The notes: generated from the letters alone by a model not told the origin. A stretch of DNA of 7,172 bases from DAOTUL01 sp034437435 (GCA_964417785.1 CAYQJO010000219.1:1-7172), one strand, 5' to 3'. Shown: positions 1 through 5,973, numbered from the stretch's first letter. Numbers and translations are program-made.

Positions 1-861
1 CACGCGCAGACCGGCCCGCCCACCCGGCAGCAGCGCCGGTTCAAAGGCGGTGCCGGCAAAACTGCCCCTGTTGAGCGACCAGGGTCCGCCCACCACCATC
101 GGCAGGTCGGAGAAGCTGTAACCGCCGCTGAAGTCGTTGCGATCCTGGTAGTCGCGCCACGCCCGGACGAAATCGGCCAGCGCGGGACTGCTGAAATCGG
201 GGATCGCCGGCAGCGCCGTCTCGTCGTAGACATTCTCGCCGGTCGTGCTGACGAACAATGGTCCGGCGTCGAATCCACCCAGACCGGGCAGAATCAGGGT
301 GCCATCGTCGTCGCGGGTCGCCAGTGCTTCGGCGGCGTCGAAAAGCTGCGTCAGGCTCCACGATCCATCGGGATACAGCAGACCGGCAGCGTCGAAGGCG
401 TCGGGATCGTAGGCGATGAAGCTCGGCTCCGCCGTGACCGGCAGGCCCCACAAACCGTTATCCCACTGGAACGACTGGTAAGCCGCCGGGTAGAAATCGT
501 CGGGGTTGAGTTCGGGATCGGTAGAGGCCAGCGGTGACAGGTCCAGCAGATAGCCAGCGCGGGTGGCCTCCGGCGACGCCAGCGGCCATTGCAGATAGAG
601 GACATCGGCGGTGGCGGCATAGCTGTCGTAGCCCTCGAAGAAAGCATCGGGTTCATGTGCAGCGGAACCGAAGAACAGGTCCTGGTCGCTGTACGCGAAG
701 ACAGCGGTGATGCCGGGATGCTGTTCGTTGAAGTCGTCCAGCGCATCTTCAACTGTGCTGGCGATCCATTCTGGCGCGGTGACGGTAATCACCACATCCT
801 CCTGGGCGGCCAGCGGCAGACTTAACAGAATGGCGCAGGCCACGAGAATCAAACGGTACAT
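1..861 (-). CDS. ABC transporter extracellular solute-binding protein (family 1 type), C-terminus cut by window edge
   Basis: Reading leftward from the ATG at 861, the frame stays open for 287 codons to the window edge, so the C-terminus lies outside. Residues 1-19 are a short signal peptide (MYR, then a hydrophobic run ending LPLAA), with cleavage likely just before QEDVV. The mature part looks like a periplasmic-binding fold of the sugar/oligosaccharide (family 1) type: EWIASTVEDALDDFNEQHPG near the start, the hinge-region signature DNGLWGLPVTAEPSFIAYD at about 134-152, an AMAINGPW-like segment MVVGGPWSLN at 255-264, and the loop LLPGGRAG at 277-284. The role inferred from the family is capture of a solute, often a sugar, outside the membrane for an ABC importer. 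Permease genes would lie beyond position 1 and are not seen. The start is fixed by a near-perfect SD and a -10 box. It lies downstream of the endonuclease gene but has its own promoter. The substrate cannot be read from the sequence. Confidence 0.88.
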   Translation of the reverse strand, partial: MYRLILVACAILLSLPLAAQEDVVITVTAPEWIASTVEDALDDFNEQHPGITAVFAYSDQDLFFGSAAHEPDAFFEGYDSYAATADVLYLQWPLASPEATRAGYLLDLSPLASTDPELNPDDFYPAAYQSFQWDNGLWGLPVTAEPSFIAYDPDAFDAAGLLYPDGSWSLTQLFDAAEALATRDDDGTLILPGLGGFDAGPLFVSTTGENVYDETALPAIPDFSSPALADFVRAWRDYQDRNDFSGGYSFSDLPMVVGGPWSLNRGSFAGTAFEPALLPGGRAGLRV

Positions 862-865
862 GAAA

Positions 866-873
866 ACCTCCTT
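866..873 (-). promoter_or_regulatory. Strong Shine-Dalgarno site of the solute-binding protein gene
   Basis: The minus strand reads AAGGAGGT, with GGAGG five bases before the ATG at 861. It is a near-complete match to the anti-SD sequence and decides the start codon. It is much stronger than the sites before the other minus-strand genes here, which suggests high translation, as is common for solute-binding proteins. Confidence 0.85.
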
Positions 874-888
874 TTCGTTTGCACATCC

Positions 889-894
889 ATTATA
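889..894 (-). promoter_or_regulatory. -10 box (TATAAT) of the solute-binding protein gene
   Basis: The minus strand has a perfect TATAAT in the 91-bp gap between the endonuclease stop and this gene, which would place the transcript start near 882 and give a leader of about 20 nt. No good -35 hexamer sits 16-18 bp upstream (CAACTT at 17 bp), so an activator or an alternative sigma contact may be needed. The rest of the gap (895-952) holds no other recognisable element and no clear terminator for the upstream operon. Confidence 0.55.
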
Positions 895-952
895 CGTACA
901 GGAAGCGCGAAAAGTTGGCCCACCGTAGGCCGAGCGTAGGGTCAGTTACAGG

Positions 953-1885
953 CTAATCGCGGGGTCCCACGAAGCGGTCACCATTGTAGTGAATCATGTG
1001 GTCAGGCATCTCGCTGAGCCAGACCTCGGTTTCCCAGGCGATTTCAGCCAGAAAGCGGCGAAAGGTGGCGAAGTCGGGAAAGGCACTGACATAAATCCTG
1101 CCCGCCGGACAGTCGGCCAGCATCATCTCAAGCTCAACGCGGCGTTTCGGTGTCACAGGGCCATGTGACGTCACTGCCTCGACGAGATACAGCCATCGGC
1201 GTGCCGCGTCGTAGAGAATCACATCCGGCAGCTTGTCGTGGCGTGTGAGCGGAATGTTGAGTTCGCGACAGGTGTCTTCATCCACCAGAAGCGACTTATT
1301 CGCCGTATCGCCCAGATACAGCACGCTGGCACCAGGAGCGAAGCGCGGTCCGAAAACCTCAATGACGGCGACCTGCAGAGCATTGTGCTGTCCCGGTGAA
1401 AGATGATAGACCCGGCCCTGATACGACAGTGGGATCAACTGCTGCTGGCGACGCCGGTCATACAGTGCCGTCAACGCATCCTGTGCGGTCAAAAACTCGA
1501 CTACCGCGTTATCCCATCCTGGTGTATCAAACTGGCGCAGCGTGCGGATGGCGGGGACGGTCAGGGCATAATGGGTGCGTGGGCTGTTGGTCGGCAGGTC
1601 GGGTTCATCCGGATTGCGATCCACCAATCGTGCCTGCTCAAACTGGTGGATCACCTGACGACGGACTGTCTCGCGGGTGTTTTCGGCATAGCTTCGTTCA
1701 TACCGGCGTTTCATCTCCTGCAACATGTCGTGAATGCGAAGGCTCTGGCGTTTAGCCTCACTCCAGGGTGTATTCTCCTCCAGTTGCGCCAGCACCAACA
1801 AGGTCAGCGCGGCTATCTCGGTTTGCTGCGCTCGCGGCAGTTTCAGGGCCGCCAGAATCGACTGAGCATCGCTGACCTTGCTCAT
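953..1885 (-). CDS. Type II restriction endonuclease, BsuBI/PstI family
   Basis: A 310-residue protein that I recognise as a BsuBI/PstI-type restriction endonuclease, close to the usual family length of a little over 300. The N-terminal ~150 residues are mostly helical and charged. The C-terminal catalytic region carries the family blocks LYLGDTANK (189-197), KLPDVILYD (218-226) and WLYLVEAVTSHGPVTPKRR (231-249). D221 and E236, with the basic cluster K247-R249, are the likely PD-(D/E)XK-type metal and catalytic residues, as judged by eye. Characterised relatives cut CTGCAG; that specificity for this enzyme is only an inference. The ATG overlaps the methyltransferase stop (ATGA), and no SD precedes it inside the methyltransferase gene, so translation probably depends on re-initiation after the methyltransferase. 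That order ensures modification before restriction. The gene looks intact and has no separate controller (C) protein. Confidence 0.92.
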   Translation of the reverse strand: MSKVSDAQSILAALKLPRAQQTEIAALTLLVLAQLEENTPWSEAKRQSLRIHDMLQEMKRRYERSYAENTRETVRRQVIHQFEQARLVDRNPDEPDLPTNSPRTHYALTVPAIRTLRQFDTPGWDNAVVEFLTAQDALTALYDRRRQQQLIPLSYQGRVYHLSPGQHNALQVAVIEVFGPRFAPGASVLYLGDTANKSLLVDEDTCRELNIPLTRHDKLPDVILYDAARRWLYLVEAVTSHGPVTPKRRVELEMMLADCPAGRIYVSAFPDFATFRRFLAEIAWETEVWLSEMPDHMIHYNGDRFVGPRD

Positions 1886-3393
1886 AGCACACGGGTCTCG
1901 CGGAGTACGGGAAAATCATCCGGGAGCAGCCCGAAGGCTTGCAGCGTTTGCACCACTATCGCGTCCAGATCGTCTCCGAATCGTGCCACACCAATGGCGG
2001 CGATTACCGGCAGCGGCGGCAGCGGCAGCATTCGCAACTCCGCCGCGTTGACCTGGGTATTGCCGTTGGAGATACGGAAATAGCGGTCAATCAAGCCGCT
2101 GTTGAACAGCGCCGATAAACCATAAGCCTCATCGTCGCGCATGGCACGGTCGCGGCAGTAGATGTAATTGAGGTGATTTTCCAGCCCGACGCGATCATAA
2201 GCGAAGTGGTGGGCCAGATAGGGCGCGGCAACCAATCGGCGGGTCTCCTCTTTGGCGCTGAAGCGGCGCAGCAGAACATAGTTGGTGTTCTCCACGACCA
2301 GCGACGGCTGCGGCAGAATGTACTGCGGCTTGCGCAGCTTGAGCGGCCATGTCACCTGCTGCGGTCGGACGTGCTGCATCCACAGCAGCGGCACGCCCTC
2401 TGGTCCGTGCGTGAGGTATTCCTCAGCGCGGAACGGTACAACCGGTCCGGTGGAAATTGTCATATTGTAGCTGTCCAGCGACTCATCCCAATCATCAACG
2501 ATATTGAGAATCGCCTCGTCCATTGCGGAGGTCGGCAGGCGCAGCACATCCAATGGCCCGACGAAGTGCTGGCGGCTGACCGGTCGCGGACTGGTGTCGA
2601 TTTGTCCAACCGATGTGGACGACGACACCTCGATCCGGTCGCAATCATCCGGCGGTGTGAACGTCAGCACGACGTTCTCTTGCAGCACATTGTTGAAGGT
2701 CGTATCGCGGGTTTCCAGCAGATGAACCCGCCGCACACTCACCTGTCGCAGAAAGTCCCGCCGGAATCGGGCGAAATAAGCACCGGAGCAGAAGCTGCGC
2801 GGCACGACAAAACAGGCAGTGCCACCATGCAGCATCCGTGCCGCCATACCGACGAACAGCGTGTAAATGTTGGTCTGTCCGGAAAGCACCCCATCCGCCG
2901 CCACCCGACGCGGATCATTCGGGCCGATTTTGAAATAGGGCGGGTTGGCGATGATATGCTGGTAATGGCTCTGGCCGACTGGAACATCAAGCAGCGACGG
3001 ACGCAGGAAATGCAGACCATTCAAAACAAAGTCAGCCTGGAACAGACGCAAATGGATGATGACATCATGCACAGCGGCATGTACGATAGCCTCGCGCAGC
3101 ACCGACTCCGCCACCGCCAGCAGTTCGCAGTCCAGTTCAAACCCGTCCATCCAGATTTCCAGCGGACGATTCTCAGCGATCAAACGGTCAATTACGGCAC
3201 AGAGCAGCGTCCCGGAACCCAACGCTGGGTCCAGAATGTGATCGCCATCCGCGATGGTTCCTAACTGGTCGGCCATGTATCGGGCCAATGGCGGCGGCGT
3301 GAGGAACTGCCCATTCTGCTTGCGCGTCAGGTTGGAGCGGCGATCCAGGATTCGCTGACCGGCTTCAAAACCCCTCTGTGTGAACTCCATCAC
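1882..3393 (-). CDS. DNA N6-adenine methyltransferase of the BsuBI/PstI-type R-M system
   Basis: A 503-residue class gamma-like N6-adenine DNA methyltransferase and cognate modifier for the adjoining endonuclease. It transfers a methyl group from S-adenosylmethionine to adenine in the target site. Visible motifs: GQFLTP (28-33, motif X-like), DPALGSGTLL (55-64, motif I, AdoMet binding), GFELD (84-88, motif II acidic residue), catalytic NPPYFK (150-155, motif IV), then GQTNIYTLF and the segment CFVVPRSFCSGAYFARFRR (about 194-212) typical of Eco57I/PstI-like enzymes. Residues from about 260 onward form the likely target-recognition region. The start is ambiguous: GTG at 3393 is followed directly by ATG at 3390. 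The GTG/TGA overlap with the upstream gene and the lack of an SD suggest translational coupling. The coding sequence has AT-richer stretches than the aldo/keto reductase gene, which fits acquisition by transfer. Confidence 0.93.
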   Translation of the reverse strand: MMEFTQRGFEAGQRILDRRSNLTRKQNGQFLTPPPLARYMADQLGTIADGDHILDPALGSGTLLCAVIDRLIAENRPLEIWMDGFELDCELLAVAESVLREAIVHAAVHDVIIHLRLFQADFVLNGLHFLRPSLLDVPVGQSHYQHIIANPPYFKIGPNDPRRVAADGVLSGQTNIYTLFVGMAARMLHGGTACFVVPRSFCSGAYFARFRRDFLRQVSVRRVHLLETRDTTFNNVLQENVVLTFTPPDDCDRIEVSSSTSVGQIDTSPRPVSRQHFVGPLDVLRLPTSAMDEAILNIVDDWDESLDSYNMTISTGPVVPFRAEEYLTHGPEGVPLLWMQHVRPQQVTWPLKLRKPQYILPQPSLVVENTNYVLLRRFSAKEETRRLVAAPYLAHHFAYDRVGLENHLNYIYCRDRAMRDDEAYGLSALFNSGLIDRYFRISNGNTQVNAAELRMLPLPPLPVIAAIGVARFGDDLDAIVVQTLQAFGLLPDDFPVLRETRVL

Positions 3394-4562
3394 GCGAAAA
3401 TTGACTCGCGCACCGTGATCTTGCCCGCGTCCAGCGCGATCCCCAACCCCGGCGCATCCGGCAGCGCTACCGTCCCGTTATCCGGCGCATACATCACCGT
3501 GTGGAAGTGCTGCTTGTGCGCCTGGTGGCGGATCAAATACTCGACCATCGGCACCGCCGCCGGGGACTGCGCCGCCGCGTTGTGCAGCGCTGGCAGCAGC
3601 GAATGACCGTGCGCGTAGACCGGAATCTCGTAGGCTGACGCCAGCGCCGTGATCTTCACCAGTTCGCTCAACCCGCCGCACCAGTCGGGATCGGCCTGGA
3701 TGACATCCACCGCGTCCAGCAGCTCGCGCACCTGCCAGCGGGTGTACACATGTTCGCCCGTCGCCAGCGGCACCGGTCCGCGCAGACGGCGGAAAACCTC
3801 GACGCGCTCCGGCGGCACCGCTTCTTCCAGCCATGCCGGGTGCAGCGGGGCCAAGCGGCGGATCATCTCGGCGGCGTAGTGCTGCTCCCAGCCCATGAAG
3901 GCATCGAACATGATCGGGTAATCGGGGCCGACCGCCTCGCGCACCGCCGCTGCTAGCGCCAGATTGTGGCGCTGACCGGCCTCGCCGTGCGCCGGACCAT
4001 AACGAAAAAACCACTTTTGCGCCGGATAGCCCAGCCCCTTGAATTCCGCCGCCACTTTAGCCGCCTCCGCCGGGACCACCGAGAAGCCGAGCATACTGGC
4101 ATAGGCCGGCACACGCTGGCGCGTCGGTCCGCCCAGCAGACGGTACACCGGCAGATCGAGCGCCTTGCCCTTCAGGTCCCACAACGCACAATCGACCGCG
4201 CTGATGGCGGTCATATACAACCCGGAGCGCCCGTGCCGGTGGGAACGCGCCATCCGCTCCCATAGATATTCAATCGCCAGCGGGTCCTGGCCGATCAGCA
4301 GCGGGCGCAGCGACCGGGCGATAATAAACGCCTGATCGGTCTCAATCGGCCCCCACAACCCGATGATATTGGCGTCCGTGCCGATTTCGAGATAGGTGGC
4401 GGCAATCACTCCATCCCCGCCGCCGTCATGATCGTAACGCATGGGCGCGACGTCCTGCGTGTCGTAGCGGTCATCGGGGCGAATCTGGCGGCTGCCGGGC
4501 GGCGTCACGGCGACTTCCCGCTGGCCGCTGACGGTGAAAAGTGAGACATCCGTGATATTCAT
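3390..4562 (-). CDS. Enolase-superfamily (mandelate racemase/muconate lactonizing type) sugar-acid dehydratase-like enzyme
   Basis: A full-length 390-residue MR/MLE-type enzyme. The N-terminal capping domain covers about 1-130, with SAVDCALWDLKGK (121-133), and is followed by a (beta/alpha)7-beta barrel. Metal ligands are D220 (IMFDAFMGW), E246 (WLEEAVP) and E270 (ATGEH). The general-base dyad is D291 (QADPDWCGG) with H318 (YAHGH), 27 residues apart as in mandelate racemase. The family starts by removing the alpha proton of a carboxylate; with this layout, dehydration of an aldonic acid is likely. The YGPAHGEAGQRHN insertion and the WCGG block resemble L-rhamnonate dehydratase-like members, but the substrate is not settled. 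The usual second-strand KxK motif is reduced to K183-W-F185. The ATG at 4562 has AGGA five bases upstream. The gene heads the unit that continues into the R-M pair. Confidence 0.87.
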   Translation of the reverse strand: MNITDVSLFTVSGQREVAVTPPGSRQIRPDDRYDTQDVAPMRYDHDGGGDGVIAATYLEIGTDANIIGLWGPIETDQAFIIARSLRPLLIGQDPLAIEYLWERMARSHRHGRSGLYMTAISAVDCALWDLKGKALDLPVYRLLGGPTRQRVPAYASMLGFSVVPAEAAKVAAEFKGLGYPAQKWFFRYGPAHGEAGQRHNLALAAAVREAVGPDYPIMFDAFMGWEQHYAAEMIRRLAPLHPAWLEEAVPPERVEVFRRLRGPVPLATGEHVYTRWQVRELLDAVDVIQADPDWCGGLSELVKITALASAYEIPVYAHGHSLLPALHNAAAQSPAAVPMVEYLIRHQAHKQHFHTVMYAPDNGTVALPDAPGLGIALDAGKITVRESIFA

Positions 4563-4567
4563 ACCGA

Positions 4568-4571
4568 TCCT
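4568..4571 (-). promoter_or_regulatory. Shine-Dalgarno site of the enolase-superfamily gene
   Basis: The minus strand reads AGGA, with five bases before the ATG at 4562. It is a modest site but well placed, and it supports this start because the next in-frame ATG (codon 41, in APMRYDHD) would remove the beginning of the capping domain. Confidence 0.55.
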
Positions 4572-4572
4572 G

Positions 4573-4601
4573 TTGTGTAATGTAGCGAAATGTCGTATAA
4601 T
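4573..4601 (+). promoter_or_regulatory. Possible plus-strand promoter (TTGTGT, 17 bp, TATAAT)
   Basis: A perfect TATAAT at 4596-4601 lies 17 bp after TTGTGT, a weak 3/6 match to TTGACA, on the plus strand. It points away from the enolase-superfamily gene, into the gap and toward the hairpin at 4658-4680. No protein gene lies ahead of it on this strand, so it would drive a short non-coding transcript or antisense to the baeRF gene. The perfect -10 is the only strong part of the evidence. Confidence 0.3.
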
Positions 4602-4604
4602 GTA
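4578..4604. repeat. Two TAATGTA repeats 20 bp apart upstream of the enolase-superfamily gene
   Basis: The plus strand carries TAATGTA at 4578-4584 and again at 4598-4604, exactly 20 bp (about two helical turns) apart. On the minus strand they read TACATTA and lie 16 to 42 bp before the ATG, where a promoter or operator for the gene would be expected. TACATT can serve as a poor -10 box, and no good -35 box accompanies it. They are possible paired protein-binding sites; chance is also possible in this AT-rich stretch. Confidence 0.3.
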
Positions 4605-4607
4605 AGA

Positions 4608-4691
4608 GATGAGTTTTCATGTATTTTAGCTTGAAAACACGGTAACTGAAAACAGTCAGGGTCGGGATTTCCCCGACCCTTTCTGGCTTTC
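4608..4691 (+). ncRNA. Candidate small RNA in the gap between the baeRF and enolase-superfamily genes
   Basis: A hypothetical transcript of about 80 nt, starting roughly seven bases after the plus-strand TATAAT and ending after the GC-rich hairpin at 4658-4680, where the tail reads TTTCTGGCTTTC. Within it, GTTTTCA (4613-4619) can pair with TGAAAAC (4632-4638) across a 12-nt loop, and ACTGAAAACAGT (4645-4656) can form a 4-bp hairpin. The three potential hairpins in series resemble a small structured RNA, but no family is recognised and expression is unproven. The same hairpin more simply serves as the baeRF terminator in the other direction. Confidence 0.22.
4658..4680 (-). terminator. Terminator hairpin after the baeRF gene (possibly bidirectional)
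   Basis: AGGGTCGGG (4658-4666) pairs perfectly with CCCGACCCT (4672-4680) around a 5-nt loop, giving a 9-bp GC-rich stem that begins 18 bp past the baeRF stop. In the minus direction the tail is TGACTGTTTTC, a weak T-run. In the plus direction the tail is TTCTGGCTTTC. The place and stem strength fit a rho-independent terminator separating the baeRF gene from the enolase/R-M unit. Confidence 0.65.
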
Positions 4692-4698
4692 TATCGAT

Positions 4699-5856
4699 TC
4701 AGTACCGCAGAACAGCGGCGGGATCGTCCCGCTCGTCGGCGTAGACCGTACCGCCGTTTTTGAGGGTATGGATGGCGGCGGTGTTCAACAGGTCCTCATC
4801 GCCGCGCTCGTAGGTCGCGTGGATTTCGACGCGATTGTCCTGCGGATTCATGCGGCCCCAGTGCTGACCCGTCACCGGGATAAAGAGCGTATCCACCCGC
4901 TTGTAGACCGCCGCCGGGACGATCTGCTCGATGCCGGTCGTGGTTCGCCCGCTGGATACAAGCTGCTCGTACCGGGCCAGCGCGTCCTCATAGGGTTTGT
5001 GGAAACGCGGTTCGACAATCTTCCAGGCATGCCGGTGCAGGTCTTCATCGGTCATACTCTGCGGATGCAGGTCGATGTCGTCGGGCATTAGATTGTCATA
5101 ATGGTTGGCCTGCCGGTAAAGCCCGCGCATGTAATCCAACCCGGCCAGCACCAGCGGCCTGTGTGATCCGGCCAGCAGTTCGACAATGCCGTTATCAATC
5201 TGCTCGAACAGGCGCATCACCTGATCTTTGAGGATCGAATCATCCGCCGCCGTCCCCTGACCGTGAAACATGGCGTTCTGGTCGCCGCGATCATGGCTGG
5301 ATGTCGTATAGCGCGAGGTCGAATAGGCCTGAAGATGGCGCTGGTATTCGTCATACCGCAGGATTTCCGCCAGACTTTGCGGCACGGTGTCGAGTTCGAC
5401 CTCACCCACATGATAGCGCGTGCCGCGCAGGAGCCGGACCTGACTCTGGTCCAGCGCCAGCATGAAAAACTGCTCGCCGTTCCCGACCAGCGGCAGCAGC
5501 GGCCTGATGTTGAAGTGGGTACCAACATGGACCTGCTGGTCGAAGCGAGCCGGCAGCCGGTAGGTCAGCATCAGGTCCGGCGCGATGAACACCGCCAGCC
5601 CCTCACTCATGTACTGCCAGTCCGGCGGCGATTCTACCAGCGGATCGAGCAGGCTCAGGTCCACGCCGTAGCCGGTGATGGCCTGACGGGCATCGGTGAT
5701 CAGATTCTTGAAGCGTATGGGGTTTTGTTCGGTTTCCGGTCCTTTGCGCTCAGTCGGCATATACAGCGACACACACGGTCTGTCACGTTCGACCAGCAGA
5801 ACCTGCAAGTCGTCATCGGTGAGTACATCGATTGGGTTGTTGACTGTACGCATCAT
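4699..5856 (-). CDS. baeRF/eRF1-like family protein (family 3 type)
   Basis: A 385-residue protein that I recognise as one of the bacterial/archaeal eRF1-like (baeRF) families, most like family 3. The N-terminal part has DDLQVLLVERDRPCVSLYMPTE (about 15-36) and the strand-rich segment FFMLALDQSQVRLLRG (130-145). A middle loop has MFHGQG (196-201). The C-terminal L7Ae/eRF1-domain-3-like part has LVLAGLDYMRGLYRQANHY (235-253) and ends with HTLKNGGTVYADE and AAVLRY. Relatives are proposed, from comparative genomics, to act at ribosomes, perhaps in rescue, hibernation or conflict responses; I infer no precise role. An in-frame extension to 6093 is open but is translated from a dispersed repeat and a promoter. 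The start at 5856 has GAGGTG five bases upstream; a second ATG follows at 5853. A terminator separates it from the next gene. Confidence 0.85.
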   Translation of the reverse strand: MMRTVNNPIDVLTDDDLQVLLVERDRPCVSLYMPTERKGPETEQNPIRFKNLITDARQAITGYGVDLSLLDPLVESPPDWQYMSEGLAVFIAPDLMLTYRLPARFDQQVHVGTHFNIRPLLPLVGNGEQFFMLALDQSQVRLLRGTRYHVGEVELDTVPQSLAEILRYDEYQRHLQAYSTSRYTTSSHDRGDQNAMFHGQGTAADDSILKDQVMRLFEQIDNGIVELLAGSHRPLVLAGLDYMRGLYRQANHYDNLMPDDIDLHPQSMTDEDLHRHAWKIVEPRFHKPYEDALARYEQLVSSGRTTTGIEQIVPAAVYKRVDTLFIPVTGQHWGRMNPQDNRVEIHATYERGDEDLLNTAAIHTLKNGGTVYADERDDPAAVLRY

Positions 5857-5861
5857 GGGGA

Positions 5862-5867
5862 CACCTC
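5862..5867 (-). promoter_or_regulatory. Shine-Dalgarno site fixing the baeRF start
   Basis: The minus strand reads GAGGTG five bases before the ATG at 5856 and eight before the ATG at 5853. Either start is possible. The site argues against the 79-codon longer reading that begins at 6093. Confidence 0.7.
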
Positions 5868-5887
5868 TATCCATCAAATTATTTTTC

Positions 5888-5904
5888 GGTATAATCATTA
5901 TACC
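5888..5904. promoter_or_regulatory. 17-bp perfect palindrome (operator candidate) in the divergent gap
   Basis: GGTATAAT (5888-5895) and ATTATACC (5897-5904) are perfect inverted copies around a single C. Each strand carries a TATAAT. The element lies over the baeRF -10 region and between two divergent genes, as expected of a dimeric repressor site. It could instead be two back-to-back -10 boxes. No matching second copy is seen in the window. Confidence 0.5.
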
Positions 5905-5916
5905 ATTTTCGGTCAA
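5888..5916 (-). promoter_or_regulatory. Promoter of the baeRF gene (TTGACC, 17 bp, TATACC)
   Basis: On the minus strand TTGACC (5911-5916, five of six -35 consensus bases) stands 17 bp from TATACC (5888-5893, four of six -10 bases). Transcription would start near 5881 with a leader of about 25 nt to the ATG at 5856. The -10 forms one arm of the palindrome at 5888-5904, so a protein bound there could block or modulate this promoter. Confidence 0.5.
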
Positions 5917-5944
5917 TCTCCCGATGGGCCAGGTGGACGGTTGT

Positions 5945-5973
5945 TTGATACGCAACAAATATTCTGGCATACC
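5945..5973 (+). promoter_or_regulatory. Weak candidate promoter for the aldo/keto reductase gene
   Basis: TTGATA (5945-5950, five of six -35 bases) precedes CATACC (5968-5973) by 17 bp. The -10 is poor (three of six) but is directly preceded by TGG, an extended -10 feature. Transcription from here would give a leader of about 110 nt containing the repeat hairpin at 6028-6052. The TATAAT on the plus strand at 5890-5895 is an alternative but has no -35. Confidence 0.27.

Noticed and set aside
41..752. Arginine-rich and serine-rich minus-strand open frames within 1-861
   Set aside because: They are out of frame with the solute-binding protein, which carries a signal peptide, SD and family motifs over the same bases.
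835..861. Lipoprotein signal (LVAC at residues 6-9) in the solute-binding protein
   Set aside because: The cysteine comes after only five hydrophobic residues, too early for a lipobox; a normal signal peptide cleaved after LPLAA fits better.
862..952. Further copy of the GTAGGGAC repeat near CGTAGG (923 and 934)
   Set aside because: Only the short CGTAGG/GTAGGG words are shared; no hairpin follows them.
1403..2083. Plus-strand open frame of 226 codons opposite the endonuclease and methyltransferase end
   Set aside because: Antisense shadow with low-complexity content and no domain.
2173..3264. Long plus-strand open frame of 363 codons opposite the methyltransferase
   Set aside because: It lies wholly antisense to a gene with clear motifs, lacks any recognisable domain, and is expected from codon bias in GC-rich DNA.
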